From assembly GCA_019638255.1 (NCBI GenBank), contig JAHBUD010000001.1, positions 310,001 to 374,000 on the forward strand: DNA of 64,000 nucleotides, read 5' to 3'. The notes beneath the pieces were generated by a model. The model worked only from the letters and a program-made list of their open reading frames with translations, had not been told where the DNA came from and did no database searches. This document shows, in pieces, positions 26,401 through 36,187 of the stretch; position 1 is the first letter of the stretch; the number at the start of each line of letters is the position of its first letter. A program made the position numbers and the translations under genes. This DNA comes from Cyclobacteriaceae bacterium (GTDB lineage: Bacteria; Bacteroidota; Bacteroidia; Cytophagales; Cyclobacteriaceae).

Positions 26401-26716
26401 GAATGTCCCACAACCGAAAGGTTTCATCGTTGGCACAACTGGCCAACGTTTTACCGTCCGGGCTAAAGGCGATGCTTCGCACAGAAGCCGTGTGCCCAAG
26501 CAAGCTTCGTATTTCGCGGGTGTTGTTCAGGTTCCAGAGCTTAATGGACTTGTCGCGACTTCCTGTAGCGAGAATAACACTATCGGGATGAAGCGCCACG
26601 CACAACACCGATTGATCATGGCCTTTTTGGATGACGGTTTCAACACGCGATACCTGCGCACAAACTGAAACGTATAGGAATACGCCCGCGAGTGCAGAAA
26701 TAAATCCAGTCTTCAT
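23480..26716 (-). CDS. Secreted WD40-repeat protein with caspase-like protease domain
   Basis: 1078-residue exported protein with a signal peptide ending VCAQ. Residues about 25-640 form WD40 repeats (recurring LATGSRDKSIKLWNL, LASCANDETFRLWDI, LLSASWDGTVRLWDI patterns), enough for two propellers. A linker of about 190 residues with Ig-like character follows, and then a C14 caspase/metacaspase-like domain. The catalytic dyad is intact: His909 in YYAGHG and Cys962 in DACQSGG. The domain order is sensor then protease. The export signal places it outside the cytoplasm, so a role in regulated proteolysis of envelope proteins is inferred rather than intracellular cell death. It stands alone. Confidence 0.9.
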   Translation of the reverse strand: MKTGFISALAGVFLYVSVCAQVSRVETVIQKGHDQSVLCVALHPDSVILATGSRDKSIKLWNLNNTREIRSLLGHTASVRSIAFSPDGKTLASCANDETFRLWDIQTGETLYRSEPMGDLLTSIAFLADGKHLLIGGYPWEAFVFSIPERKIVKEIKVGPNKGTGSGVQFAVSGNGAWFSIAEDNHLAQVFDAKSFELRYTLKREDGYCGGCPSYSVFSPDSKFLYLASHRGALKKYDLSTGQLQRTIIPEISNIQGLAINPDGTKLLIVHENEASLYDETNGALLNTFTTEDKAKFNRGMFTLQNDRVIFVKENNIAEARTTSGAPHSIFTGILNERDRGGVLYDPNFYWESHIARYIRIKNELKIAPDGKSLIRGKFGARLKQWDMASGQQLHEFTGHDKAPYCFDFSGDGKLMASSGADGKVVLWDLASGDSLRSWKAHREPVFDIRLSNDGKKILTTSWDATIKIFDAHTGKQLQYIDLQNNSGFVAAWHQNNLYFFVARLNKTLEMWEPDTKSVVRSFVGHSDGISSIQQSKDGQRLLSASWDGTVRLWDIATGLSIMKLANHEGNVHTAIFSNNEQLIFSAGADRVINVWSIASGNMLYQLSGHQADITSLAISNDDKTLISHSLDGTTKFWDLDNKKEFYEHIHVAERDWMVKTRDGYFSITSNAREKIHFVSGLTTFDVDQFFETFYRPDLLPTLYKSRGAVNEQKSLQGKLQSAPPPDVRVAVMPNATGDRAEVFVRVTEKGGGIDEVKLLHNGKSMVLSKTPERKKYKKDEQLILKEDVRLVTGENTFSASAFSLDRVESATHSMSVVAELPPLPGKCHLFVVGINKYKNSKLELNYARPDAESFKKVLMENTKGIYTSLEVHALYDEEASKANILQTLDKLAAQVKPEDVFIFYYAGHGSMADNRFFFIPSESIRLYDIKSLEKEAIAAATLQEKFRNIAALKQMIIMDACQSGGSVELLATRGAAEEKAIAQLSRSAGIHVLASAGSEQFATEFAELGHGLFTYVLIKALQGAADGAPLDGKVTIYELKSYLDDQVPEMTRQLKGKPQYPFTFSRGQDFPVILKEE

Positions 26717-26799
26717 AACTTAAGCGTTTAAAGTAGCAGACAAGTTACGAAATCGGTGAGGAAAGCGGGTGATGAAGAATGTGATGATCAAAAACGAAT

Positions 26800-27249
26800 T
26801 TACTCCCCGAAATACCCAACACTCTTTGCCATCAGTCCGGCCAATAACGGTATGATGAACAACAATAATAACTCCAGGCGCAGCATCCAGAAGATTGCTT
26901 TTGGAACGATCACTTTTTCTTCACCATTTCCTTTGCGCTGTTTCAGAAAAAAGACAGTCGGGTAAATGGAAAGCAATCCAATGCATACAAACAGCGAAAG
27001 CTTCAGATGGAAAATCCAGTTCTTACTATAGAATTCAGTGGGCTTACCAAAACCTCCGAGCCATAGGGTTAACCCTGCTCCCAGTAAAACCAATGCGGCT
27101 ATACCATACACACCATCAATGCGTGCCAATCGGCTGATTTTACTTCGGGTAAGTTCCTTCTTCAACAACAGGTGTTCGGCCACCAATGTGGCAACAATCG
27201 TAAAAATGCTGATGAAGTGAATGTAGCGGAGCAGCAATTCGGTCGTCAT
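26800..27249 (-). CDS. DUF2214-like integral membrane protein
   Basis: 149-residue protein with about four TM helices, opening TELLLRYIHFISIF and with EHLLLKK after the first helix. This matches the DUF2214 family of uncharacterised membrane proteins. The ATG at 27249 overlaps the TGA of the upstream acetyltransferase by four bases (27246-27249), which fixes the start over an in-frame start at 27306 and suggests translational coupling. Function unknown. Confidence 0.8.
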   Translation of the reverse strand: MTTELLLRYIHFISIFTIVATLVAEHLLLKKELTRSKISRLARIDGVYGIAALVLLGAGLTLWLGGFGKPTEFYSKNWIFHLKLSLFVCIGLLSIYPTVFFLKQRKGNGEEKVIVPKAIFWMLRLELLLLFIIPLLAGLMAKSVGYFGE

Positions 27250-27728
27250 GAGTGAAGCTTCTTTTTGTAAAATGTATCGCAGGCAAAGTGGCCGGTGTTG
27301 CCGCAAGATTTTGGAATTTTTTCAAAGCCGTTCTTTTCATAAAGCTTCATGGCACTTTTCATGGTGTTGAACGTTTCGAGGTAGCACCAGGTAAACCCGA
27401 TTTCGGTGGCCGCTTTCAAACATTCATCCAACACCAGCTGTCCCCAACCCTTTCCCCTGCCATCCGGCAGAAAATACATCTTCTTCAATTCGCAGGTGTC
27501 TGCGTCACCGCCTTCCAATGGCGCTACTCCTCCACCGCCTACCAGCTTTCCACCTTCTTCGCAAACAAAATAAGTACAACGCGAGCGGCTATAGGCGGAA
27601 TGCATGTCTTCTACTTCATTATCGTGAATGGCAAACCCTTTTCCACTGGCGCCAAACTCGGGCATCACGGTGCGGATAATGTTGGCCACCTGGGCATTAT
27701 CTTCCGGGCTAATTTTACGGATCGTCAT
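27246..27728 (-). CDS. GNAT family N-acetyltransferase
   Basis: Gcn5-related acetyltransferase of 160 residues that would transfer acetyl from acetyl-CoA to an amine. The acetyl-CoA site is LKKMYFLPDGRGKGWGQLVLD (R-G-K-G-W-G in place of Q/RxxGxG/A), and the C-terminal part has the usual AMKLYEKNGFEKI. The substrate is unknown. The ATG at 27728 is chosen over a TTG at 27758 because the fold starts with MTIRKISPED. It shares a 59-bp divergent spacer with the S9 peptidase and is coupled to the membrane gene downstream. Confidence 0.88.
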   Translation of the reverse strand: MTIRKISPEDNAQVANIIRTVMPEFGASGKGFAIHDNEVEDMHSAYSRSRCTYFVCEEGGKLVGGGGVAPLEGGDADTCELKKMYFLPDGRGKGWGQLVLDECLKAATEIGFTWCYLETFNTMKSAMKLYEKNGFEKIPKSCGNTGHFACDTFYKKKLHS

Positions 27729-27787
27729 TCGTGTAAAAGTGATAAACTTCAACTGCAATATATTCTATCTTGTCATCAAAAAATAAA

Positions 27788-30112
27788 ATGCTTATGCGCA
27801 CACTTTACGGTTTAGTTTTTTTGCTGATCACTTTGTCAACATCGGCCCAGCTCACCGAACTTACAGTTGAAAAAATCATGCGTGATCCGAAATGGATTGG
27901 CACGGCTCCCTCCAACCTGCGATGGTCACCCGACAGCAAAACGTTATATTTCACCTGGAATCCTGAAAAAGCACCAGGGGATTCCTTGTATAAGATAACC
28001 CTGCAAAACCGCACACCTCAAAAAGTTAACAAGGCTGAACGCTCAAGTCTGCCTGGCCAGGGAACCTACAACAATGCATTCACCAAAATGGTGTACGAAA
28101 AAAATGGAGACATTTTTTTGCTGGATGTTCCTATTGGCAAAACCACCATCATTACCAATACAACCGCGCGGGAAAGCAATCCTTACTTTTCAGGAGATGA
28201 GAAAAGAATCATTTACTCCTACGATCAGAATTTATATGCCTGGGAAATCAACACGGGAAACTTTTCGCAACTTACGGACTTTAAACGCGGAAGAAAACCA
28301 TCTACTGCTCCTGAAACTGAACAGCAGAAATGGTTGAAGCAAGATCAGCTTGTCTACATTGAGATTCTAAAAGAGCGTAAAGAAAAGCGGGATGCTACTG
28401 CGAATCATCGCAAAACCGAGGAGCCTAAACGTCCGAAAGAAATTTACCTGGAAGAGAAGATGCTGGGCCAGGCACGACTGAGCCCAGATGGAAATTTTGT
28501 AACCTTTGCCCTCACCAAAAATGCCAACGCTAAAGCCACCATCGTTCCAAACTACGTTACTGAAAGTGGCTTCACAGAAGATTTGAACACACGCGCCAAA
28601 GTAGGCGCTCCACAAAATACCCAAGAATTTTTTGTGTACGATATCAAACACGACACGGTGTTGTTGGTAAAAACGGATGACATCCCCGGCATCATGGAAA
28701 AGCCTGCATACCTGGTCGGGAAAGATGATGGCAAGGAAAAGAAACCCCAGTCGCGTGCCGTTTCGATCTTTGGTCCAACTTGGTCGCCTGATGGAAAACA
28801 TGCTGTAGTGCAGGTACGAGCTGGTGATAATAAAGATCGGTGGATCATGAAACTGGATGTGGCCACGCAAAAACTTTCGCTTATCGATCGGCAACATGAT
28901 GATGCGTGGGTTGGCGGTCCGGGAAGTTTCAGTCTAGGCTGGATCAGTAACAATGAACTTTGGTTTGTATCGGAAGAGACAGGCTATGCGCATTTGTATG
29001 CGTACAACTTCACCACACAAAACAAACGAGCACTCACCTCCGGTAATTACGAGGTACAGCAGGTAACGCTTTCGCGCGATCGCAGGAATTTTTACATCAT
29101 CACCAACGAAGTACATCCCGGAGAAAAGCAGCTATACCGATTACCCGCACAAGGCGGAAAAGCTGAGCGCTTAACAACTATGACAGGCGCACATGAAGTA
29201 GATCTATCACCGGATGAAAAAATGATTGCGCTCCGCTACTCGTACAGCAATAAACCTTGGGAGTTGTTTCTTCAGGAAAACAAACCGGCCACAAAACCTC
29301 AACAAATAACTAATTCACTCACGGCTGAATTCAAATCGTATTCATGGCGTGACCCCGTTCTTACGACATTTAAAGCCCGTGATGGCGCTGATGTTTACAC
29401 CCGCTTATACAAACCCGAAAAGCCCAATGGCGCAGCGGTAATTTTTGTCCATGGTGCCGGTTACTTGCAAAATGCACACAAGTGGTGGAGCAGTTACTTT
29501 CGTGAATACATGTTCCACAATTTACTAACGGATAAAGGCTATACGGTTATCGATATGGATTATCGCGCCAGCGCGGGTTACGGTCGAGATTGGCGCACAG
29601 GAATTTATCAATTCATGGGCGGCAAGGATTTAACCGATCATGTAGATGGCGCGGAGTGGCTGGTGAAAGAGCACGGCATTGATCCAAAACGTATTGGTAT
29701 TTATGGCGGATCATACGGTGGATTCATTACACTGATGGGTATGTTTACTACACCCGATGTATTTGCTGCCGGTGCAGCACTTCGCCCCGTAACCGATTGG
29801 GCGCATTACAATCATGGATACACCTCAAACATTTTAAATGTTCCTTACCTGGATAGTCTTGCTTACGCTAAAAGCTCTCCCATTTATCATGCTGAAGGAT
29901 TGAAAGGTGCGTTATTGATGTGTCATGGAATGATTGATGTGAACGTGCACTTTCAGGATGTTGTGCGCTTAGCGCAACGGTTGATTGAGCTCGGAAAGGA
30001 TAACTGGGAACTGGCTGTCTATCCGTTGGAAGATCACGGCTTTGTTGAGCCCAGCAGCTGGACCGATGAGTATAAACGGATACTGAAGTTGTTCGAGGTG
30101 AATTTGAAGTAG
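27788..30112 (+). CDS. S9 family prolyl oligopeptidase (DPP IV/acylaminoacyl type)
   Basis: Exported serine peptidase of 774 residues with a signal peptide ending TSAQ. The N-terminal half is a beta-propeller with repeated PDSKTLYF / SPDGKHAVV motifs. The C-terminal alpha/beta-hydrolase domain has Ser642 in GGSYGGF, Asp717 (MIDVNV) and His750 (EDHGF). The sequence resembles periplasmic DPP IV-like enzymes of Bacteroidota that trim peptides. The ATG at 27788 or 27794 is a better start than the TTG at 27770. A strong terminator follows at once. Confidence 0.92.
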   Translation: MLMRTLYGLVFLLITLSTSAQLTELTVEKIMRDPKWIGTAPSNLRWSPDSKTLYFTWNPEKAPGDSLYKITLQNRTPQKVNKAERSSLPGQGTYNNAFTKMVYEKNGDIFLLDVPIGKTTIITNTTARESNPYFSGDEKRIIYSYDQNLYAWEINTGNFSQLTDFKRGRKPSTAPETEQQKWLKQDQLVYIEILKERKEKRDATANHRKTEEPKRPKEIYLEEKMLGQARLSPDGNFVTFALTKNANAKATIVPNYVTESGFTEDLNTRAKVGAPQNTQEFFVYDIKHDTVLLVKTDDIPGIMEKPAYLVGKDDGKEKKPQSRAVSIFGPTWSPDGKHAVVQVRAGDNKDRWIMKLDVATQKLSLIDRQHDDAWVGGPGSFSLGWISNNELWFVSEETGYAHLYAYNFTTQNKRALTSGNYEVQQVTLSRDRRNFYIITNEVHPGEKQLYRLPAQGGKAERLTTMTGAHEVDLSPDEKMIALRYSYSNKPWELFLQENKPATKPQQITNSLTAEFKSYSWRDPVLTTFKARDGADVYTRLYKPEKPNGAAVIFVHGAGYLQNAHKWWSSYFREYMFHNLLTDKGYTVIDMDYRASAGYGRDWRTGIYQFMGGKDLTDHVDGAEWLVKEHGIDPKRIGIYGGSYGGFITLMGMFTTPDVFAAGAALRPVTDWAHYNHGYTSNILNVPYLDSLAYAKSSPIYHAEGLKGALLMCHGMIDVNVHFQDVVRLAQRLIELGKDNWELAVYPLEDHGFVEPSSWTDEYKRILKLFEVNLK

Positions 30113-30113
30113 C

Positions 30114-30152
30114 AAAAAGCCCTGATATGTAAAGACATGTCAGGGCTTTTTT
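30114..30152. terminator. Bidirectional rho-independent terminator
   Basis: Perfect hairpin (one G-U pair): left arm AAAGCCCTGATATGT, loop AAAG, right arm ACATGTCAGGGCTTT, with A-rich and T-rich flanks giving U-tracts in both directions. It separates the convergent S9 peptidase and sortilin-like genes. Confidence 0.9.
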
Positions 30153-30177
30153 GTTTTGTAAAGATTTAATCCAATAC

Positions 30178-33100
30178 TTAATCTGTTATTACAGCTGGCA
30201 CATTCTTTTCCTTAAACAACTTGTTGTAGTTCACAACATCAGTATTCAGTAATTTATCTTTTTCAGCCTTGTAAACAGTCCACTCTTTTTCGATGTCAGT
30301 AAAGCGCTGTTGTGCCCCCGCGGTCAACCGTGGATCGTGTACGTCAACTGTCATGCGTAGATCAAAATATTGTGCATTGAGCTTACTCGGAAAATTGATC
30401 ACATCCTGAAAATTCTTCTGGCGTGTTTCCACCAGGTTGCTTTCCCACGTTTCCATTTTCTTGATTAATGTCTGCCCCGCTTCATATAATTCCTTTGCTT
30501 CAGCTCTTTCTTTCAACAAGCTGTTGTGGTGCTCCACCTGCTTTTTCACATTGCGCATTTCATTTACTGCAGTATGAATAGTCGTAATAGAATTGGCCAG
30601 TTGTTGAAGCAACTCCTGTTGCTTGCGCCAGTCTGCTTCCGTAACATTTTTCTGGTTAGGGTCCGGAAGCAACTGAAAGGATGTTTCAGAAGTCTCACCT
30701 TTGTAAGTCAACCTGGCTTTGTACGTGCCCGGTGCAACGCGATGCCCTGTGTAATCGCCATACACAAATGCGTTGGGTATGTCTACCAGAGTCTCTCCAC
30801 GAAAATCCCATGCAAACCGATTTAGTCCGGCACTTGCCGGCAACACCTTAGCCGCTGGCGGCCCTCCCGGATAAGGTTTATAACGCTCATCTTTTTTGCT
30901 GGTGTACTTGCGAATCACGTTGCCCGACATGTCTATTATTTCAAGTGTGAGCAGTGTTGTTGTGTCCACTTTCTCCTTCAAGTAATAGTCGAGGATAACA
31001 CCCGCCACAGGATTCTCACCGATGCCCGGTGGGACATCCATCCACGAAGGTGTGTAGCTTTCGTACTTATACGTTGGCTTGGGTTGGAAAATATTCAGTG
31101 TGCTGAAATTTCCTTTCGATTGTTGCAAAGCACTCAGGTCATCCAAGATCCAGAATGAACGCCCGGCTGTTGAAACCACTAAATCATTATCTGCGAAAGC
31201 AATGTCGGTGATGGGCACTACCGGCAAATTCAACTGAAGTTTGTTCCATGAAGCTCCGCCATTAAAGGAAATATAAAAGCCGCGCTCAGCACCAGCATAA
31301 AGCAAATCCTTTGTGCGCTTGTCTTCGCGTATCACTTTAATAAAGTCATCGGCCTCAACACCAGTATTTATTCGTGTCCATGTTTTGCCGTAATCGGTAG
31401 TCTTGTAGCTCATTGAGCTAAAGTCGTTGAATTTATAGCGTGTGGCCGAAATGTAGGCGGCTCCCTTATCGTGTGGCGATACTTCAATGGATTGAATCAG
31501 GCTCTCCGGCAAACCGGTAGGTGTAATGTTTTGCCAACTCTTTCCACTATCGCGTGTGATATGAACCAGGCCGCAATCACTTCCGGTATAAATCACACCT
31601 TGTTCGTGAGGAGATTCAATTATGTAACTAAGCGTATTGTAATTTTCACCTCCTGCGCCTTCATTGGTAATTGGCGCACCGCCAGCGCCTTGTTTTAATT
31701 TTTCATTGCGCGTTAAATCCGGACTGATCGCTTCCCATGACAATCCTTCATTGGTTGTGCGGAATACCACATTGCCACCATGATAAATTGTTTTGTAGTT
31801 GTGTGGTGAAGCTATGATGGGTGCATTCCAATTGAAACGATACTTCATGTCTTTGGCATCATACGCCAACACGTTTGATGGGTACTGCCGGATGTCCTTG
31901 GCATGATTGGTAGAAACATCCAACACATCGATTAGGCCCTGGTAACATCCACCATAAAGAAGCACTGGGTTTGCGGGGTCAAACGCGACAAAAGCACTTT
32001 CACAGCCCGGACCGATGAACCAATCTTTATCCGTAATACCGATGTAGTTATTGCGGCTTGAAATCACCACTGAGGTATTGTCTTGTTGACCACCATACAC
32101 TTTGTAAGGAAATTGTGCATCAACATTAACCCGATAAAACTGTGCGGTAGGTTGGTTATCAATACTCGACCAGCTTTTGCCCGCATCAAAGGTTATTTCT
32201 GCGCCTCCATCATCGCCTAATATCAGGTTGTTGGCGTTTCGTGGGTTAATCCATAAGTCGTGCGTATCAATATGCCCCACCGAAACCACTTTAAAAGTTT
32301 TACCTCCATCGATGGATTTTGTCATGGGTGAGTTGAGCACATACACAACATCAACATTCAGCGGATCGGCAAACACTTCCATATAATACCAAGAACGTGA
32401 GGTAAGCAACTGATCACTGGTCATGTGCGTCCAGCTCTTACCCGCGTTATCGGAACGATACACACCTGCCTTCGATTTTTCAGCCTCCACAATGGCGTAC
32501 ACTCGCTCAGGATTTGCGCGCGAAACACTTACCCCGATTTTACCCATCTCAGCGGGTAGGCCTTCGTTGATCTTCACCCAGTTATCACCACCATCTGTTG
32601 ATTTCCAAATGCCGCAACCCTTGCCTCCGCTTTGTACTTGCCAGGGTAACCTGCGGTGCTCCCAAGTAGCCGCATAAAGAATTCGTGGATTGTTAAAATC
32701 GAGCGAAAGCGATGAGGCTCCGGTATTTTCATCTACATATAAAACTTTTTTCCAGGTCTGCCCACCATCAGTGGTTTTGTAAACACCGCGATCAGCCGTG
32801 GCGCCATGCGCTGCGCCTTGTGCAGCCACCCAAACAACATCAGGATTGGAGGGATGAATAATAACATCGGAGATGTGCCGTGACTTCTCAAGACCAGCAT
32901 GCTTCCAGGTTTTTCCACCATCCGTTGATTTGTAAACACCATCGCCATAGCTGGTCATCACACCTCGTATGGCATGTTCACCCATGCCTACATAAATAAC
33001 ATTCGGATCTGATTCGCTCACCGCAATGTCGCCAACAGAGCCAGTCTTGAAGAATCCATCGGAAATGTTTTTCCATGAAAGACCGGCATTCTCTGTTTTC

Positions 33101-33333
33101 CATACCCCGCCACCGGTATAACCGGCATAATAAAGTTTGTCGTTATTGATTACACCGGTTACAGCATTAGAACGGCCACCCCGGTATGGCCCAATGTTTC
33201 GCCATTTCAATCCAGAATACAACTCAGCATTAAAAGCAGGTGCGGACTGTGTTTGGGGAGTTTTTGCTTTTTGAGCATGACTGGTTACTGCGATCAACAT
33301 CGCAGCAAATAGAAGGGTAAAATATCTTGACAT
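30178..33333 (-). CDS. Sortilin/VPS10-type BNR-repeat protein, secreted
   Basis: 1051-residue exported protein (signal peptide ending TSHAQ) whose first about 750 residues are BNR/Asp-box repeats, for example [17 protein letters not shown] and RDSGKSW. This forms the large VPS10/sortilin-like propeller annotated in Bacteroidota as glycosyl hydrolase BNR or WD40/YVTN/BNR protein. The C-terminal about 300 residues contain a FlgD/Ig-like segment (NRFAWDFRG) and a helical region with coiled-coil character. No catalytic residues are recognised, so enzymatic activity should not be assumed. A promoter with good TTG and -7 elements lies just upstream. Confidence 0.82.
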   Translation of the reverse strand: MSRYFTLLFAAMLIAVTSHAQKAKTPQTQSAPAFNAELYSGLKWRNIGPYRGGRSNAVTGVINNDKLYYAGYTGGGVWKTENAGLSWKNISDGFFKTGSVGDIAVSESDPNVIYVGMGEHAIRGVMTSYGDGVYKSTDGGKTWKHAGLEKSRHISDVIIHPSNPDVVWVAAQGAAHGATADRGVYKTTDGGQTWKKVLYVDENTGASSLSLDFNNPRILYAATWEHRRLPWQVQSGGKGCGIWKSTDGGDNWVKINEGLPAEMGKIGVSVSRANPERVYAIVEAEKSKAGVYRSDNAGKSWTHMTSDQLLTSRSWYYMEVFADPLNVDVVYVLNSPMTKSIDGGKTFKVVSVGHIDTHDLWINPRNANNLILGDDGGAEITFDAGKSWSSIDNQPTAQFYRVNVDAQFPYKVYGGQQDNTSVVISSRNNYIGITDKDWFIGPGCESAFVAFDPANPVLLYGGCYQGLIDVLDVSTNHAKDIRQYPSNVLAYDAKDMKYRFNWNAPIIASPHNYKTIYHGGNVVFRTTNEGLSWEAISPDLTRNEKLKQGAGGAPITNEGAGGENYNTLSYIIESPHEQGVIYTGSDCGLVHITRDSGKSWQNITPTGLPESLIQSIEVSPHDKGAAYISATRYKFNDFSSMSYKTTDYGKTWTRINTGVEADDFIKVIREDKRTKDLLYAGAERGFYISFNGGASWNKLQLNLPVVPITDIAFADNDLVVSTAGRSFWILDDLSALQQSKGNFSTLNIFQPKPTYKYESYTPSWMDVPPGIGENPVAGVILDYYLKEKVDTTTLLTLEIIDMSGNVIRKYTSKKDERYKPYPGGPPAAKVLPASAGLNRFAWDFRGETLVDIPNAFVYGDYTGHRVAPGTYKARLTYKGETSETSFQLLPDPNQKNVTEADWRKQQELLQQLANSITTIHTAVNEMRNVKKQVEHHNSLLKERAEAKELYEAGQTLIKKMETWESNLVETRQKNFQDVINFPSKLNAQYFDLRMTVDVHDPRLTAGAQQRFTDIEKEWTVYKAEKDKLLNTDVVNYNKLFKEKNVPAVITD

Positions 33334-33354
33334 AAGCAGACTTGTTTAGGTAAT

Positions 33355-33384
33355 GAAAGTTAACCATTACATAAGTGTCTGCAA
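33355..33384 (-). promoter_or_regulatory. Bacteroidota-type promoter for the BNR-repeat gene
   Basis: On the minus strand TTG (33382-33384) is followed by 19 bases and TAACTTTC (33355-33362), matching the TTG-N17-23-TAnnTTTG promoter pattern with one mismatch. The predicted transcript start lies about 15 bases before the ATG at 33333, as is usual for short leaders in this phylum. Confidence 0.55.
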
Positions 33385-33439
33385 GAAAAATTAAGATGTC
33401 CTGCCAAAAATTATTTTGGGCGGATTAATTATCACTCCA

Positions 33440-35380
33440 TCAATTCACCGGCAATGATGCTTTAATGCCCATCAACTGGTGTGACTTGTAAACAACGGTA
33501 ATCAGATCAGCACAGCTTCTAAGGAAATCAGCGTCTTCATCAGTCCATTTTTTCTGTTCATGCTGATGTTCACAGCAGATTACCCCGAAGATTTTACCCT
33601 GATTGAAGATGGGTACGTCCAGCATAGACTCAATGTTCAATGGCTTGAGGTATATCTCAGAAAATTCACTGGTAGCCGGGTGCGTATGCGCATTTTCAGC
33701 CACAATGTTTTCCTCTGCCAGTACTGCTTTAAAATATCGAGGAAAATCTTTTCCAAACAGTTCTGTACCAGCTTCAAACTTATTACCCGCTTTCATGTAA
33801 AGCTTTTCGCTTACTATGGAGTGCTTCTCTTCATTATAGGCCCAGATGCTGGCACGGGAAACGCCTAAGAACTTGCTAATGGAGGAGGTGATTTTTTCCA
33901 GGGCTGCGTCCCAATTGCCCATTTGTACGTCATCATCTTTGGTAAGCCTCATTAACACACTTCTTCCTTCACGGGCTCGTTCAGATTTGGCCTGCTCCTC
34001 CTCCAGTACGTTGCGAACGTGAACTTCTTTCCTGCGCATTTCCTCCTGCGTGGCCTGAAGTTCTTCCATGTTCTGACGCATCTCTTCTTCCTGTGCTCGC
34101 ATTTCTTCGGTTTGCTGCTGGGATTCTGCCAACAGCTTTTTCACGCGTTCGGTTACACGCGATGAAACAATGGACGAAGCAATGTTTTCGGCAACCTTCT
34201 TTAGAAAATCAATCCGGTATTTTTCCAACGGCTGGAACGATGCAAGTTCCATTACCCCTACAATTTCATCACTGGTCATAACCGGAACGATGACAATACA
34301 GCCTGGAGTTGCTTCACCAAGACCAGAGGTAATTTGAACATAATCCTGGGGGACCTTGGTCATGTAAATGATATCCTTTTCAAGGAAACATTGGCCCACT
34401 AATCCCTGACCAATTTCAACACGTCTGCTTAGGTATTTCTTTCGCTCATATGCATAACAGGCAGTAAGATTAAGATACTGGTCGCTTCCTTCCGATTCCA
34501 CCAAGAATAACCCACCTTGGTTCATACCCATATACTTTACTACTGTACGGATAAAGTCATCAGCCAGGTTCTGAAGTGAATCAGCATTATTTCGGATAAC
34601 ATCACCAACCTGAGTAATACCTACGGTAACAAATCGTTCTTGCTGTTCTTTTGTACTCGCGGCCAACAGATTTTCGCGCATTTTTACAAGTGCCTTGCCC
34701 AACTCATCACTGTCATCTGTTAGGTTATGTGCTACTGTTAAATTACCACTGCTGATTTGCTCCGCAAAAGCAATGTTGTTGGTTACATTCTTAAGCTGAC
34801 CCTCCAGCGCAACTTTGTTAACATATTCCGAAATTGTTTTCTTCTCCAGATCGTACGCCCAATATCCACAAATCGCAACAATCACAGCTGCCAATGCACC
34901 GTGAAACATAAAGGTTTGTAAATCCATGTACTCCAATTGTGTGAAATATATTTCTTTGTTGCCCAAGTATTGTAAATAAGCAAATGAAGCATGGTGGACT
35001 ACAACAAGAATAATGAGTGGTAATTGAAGACGCCAGTTTTGGTAGGTGATGAGCAAGGTCGATCCTACAAAAACAAAAAAGTGCATCTCGAATAATCCAT
35101 GCATCTGGTAAATAAACTGCGCGGCAAAAACCGCCAGCACCGCGCCTAATATATATTGATAAAGATTACTCTTTGGCAATATTGTTTTGGTAAGAAAGTA
35201 GGCCACTAAACTCAAACCGCCTACACCAAAGGCTACCAGGTAAGTGTCATAAAAAAACGACAGAAAAATACCAAAGATGAAATAGGCCGCCAGCGCGATG
35301 TTCATAATACCATCCGACTTCTTCTTAATCAACTCGAAGATCTCCCTCTTGTCGGCTGCCGTTAATTTTTTTGTTTCCAT
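33440..35380 (-). CDS. Membrane GAF-domain sensor without output domain
   Basis: 646-residue protein. About six TM helices occupy residues 25-185, followed by a HAMP-like helical segment (ISSGNLTVAHNLTDDSDELGKAL), a first GAF domain (about 245-395), a long charged coiled coil (EEEMRQNMEELQATQEEMRR) and a second GAF domain (about 480-640). No histidine-kinase, cyclase, GGDEF or DNA-binding domain follows. It probably senses a ligand or redox state and passes the signal to a partner through the coiled coil (inference). It lies nine bases downstream of a thioredoxin-like gene on the same strand. Confidence 0.82.
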   Translation of the reverse strand: METKKLTAADKREIFELIKKKSDGIMNIALAAYFIFGIFLSFFYDTYLVAFGVGGLSLVAYFLTKTILPKSNLYQYILGAVLAVFAAQFIYQMHGLFEMHFFVFVGSTLLITYQNWRLQLPLIILVVVHHASFAYLQYLGNKEIYFTQLEYMDLQTFMFHGALAAVIVAICGYWAYDLEKKTISEYVNKVALEGQLKNVTNNIAFAEQISSGNLTVAHNLTDDSDELGKALVKMRENLLAASTKEQQERFVTVGITQVGDVIRNNADSLQNLADDFIRTVVKYMGMNQGGLFLVESEGSDQYLNLTACYAYERKKYLSRRVEIGQGLVGQCFLEKDIIYMTKVPQDYVQITSGLGEATPGCIVIVPVMTSDEIVGVMELASFQPLEKYRIDFLKKVAENIASSIVSSRVTERVKKLLAESQQQTEEMRAQEEEMRQNMEELQATQEEMRRKEVHVRNVLEEEQAKSERAREGRSVLMRLTKDDDVQMGNWDAALEKITSSISKFLGVSRASIWAYNEEKHSIVSEKLYMKAGNKFEAGTELFGKDFPRYFKAVLAEENIVAENAHTHPATSEFSEIYLKPLNIESMLDVPIFNQGKIFGVICCEHQHEQKKWTDEDADFLRSCADLITVVYKSHQLMGIKASLPVN

Positions 35381-35389
35381 GTTTTTACG

Positions 35390-36007
35390 TTAGAAAAAAT
35401 TCAATTTTGATAATTCATTGCGTTCCGGTAGTTCACAACCATACGCCTGGGTGGCATAGCTATCAAAAACCGGTGGACGTTGATTGTTTAATAATGCTAC
35501 CAAAGCCAGTTCAGCATAGTTCGATGCCTTGGCCGTACAATATCTTGATTTGTTGTAATTACCTCTGTAAAATAACTTACCCTCACGATCAATCAGTACC
35601 GCCTGTGGTGTGGCGTATACTCCATAGGCAGATGCAATTTTCTGTTGGTCATCAACTATATACTCCAGGTGTTTACCAAATTCGCTAATCGCCTTTTTCT
35701 TTGCTTTCGCGGAAGGAACAACGATGAATAATTGAACACTGTCCTGATACATTCTAACCAATGACTTCAAATGATTGGCGTTAAACCTGGAGCAGGGGCA
35801 ATCGGGATTATAGAAATGCAAAAACAAAGGTCCTTCGGGAAGCGCAGACACAAGCTTTACATCCTTTACCGCATGACCAACAGGAATAGCCTTATAGTTG
35901 GCCGGAACAGGTGTTGGTAGGCTATACTGCAATTCCTGGTACCAGAAAATTGCAACAATACCACCAAAGCAAACCAACAATGCGAATATGGAGAGGATGT
36001 AGCGCAT
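35390..36007 (-). CDS. Membrane-anchored thioredoxin-fold protein with CPC motif
   Basis: 205-residue protein with one N-terminal TM helix (about residues 5-24) and a thioredoxin-like domain facing the periplasm. Instead of C-x-x-C it has NPDCPCSRF, a C-P-C motif, with a normal cis-Pro segment YATPQAV and a further Cys in YGCELP. It resembles DUF6436/TlpA-type redoxins. The shortened motif may not cycle as a disulfide oxidoreductase in the usual way. It is co-oriented and almost contiguous with the GAF sensor gene downstream, suggesting a shared redox-related role (inference). Confidence 0.75.
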   Translation of the reverse strand: MRYILSIFALLVCFGGIVAIFWYQELQYSLPTPVPANYKAIPVGHAVKDVKLVSALPEGPLFLHFYNPDCPCSRFNANHLKSLVRMYQDSVQLFIVVPSAKAKKKAISEFGKHLEYIVDDQQKIASAYGVYATPQAVLIDREGKLFYRGNYNKSRYCTAKASNYAELALVALLNNQRPPVFDSYATQAYGCELPERNELSKLNFF

Positions 36008-36187
36008 AGCTATTAAATCAGGCTCAAAGTTAAGATGCTATTTTCTGTAAGCTGTCTGAAAATCAGTTTTTTCAAAACTATGTAAGAAAATCCGATCCGG
36101 TCGAAAAAATTGCCTCTAGCTATTAAGGTTTAAAGCCAGCTTTTGTTCAAAAAAGCCAAAAAATTCGTTCTGAAAATGGGTTTTTCA

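Noticed and set aside
23480-26716. Anti-phage or programmed-death system around the caspase gene
   Set aside because: The protein carries an export signal and has no adjacent effector, sensor or mobile-element genes, so a defence label is not supported.
28552-28953. 133-residue minus-strand frame inside the S9 peptidase
   Set aside because: It overlaps a well-supported gene with clear catalytic motifs and has no recognisable domain.
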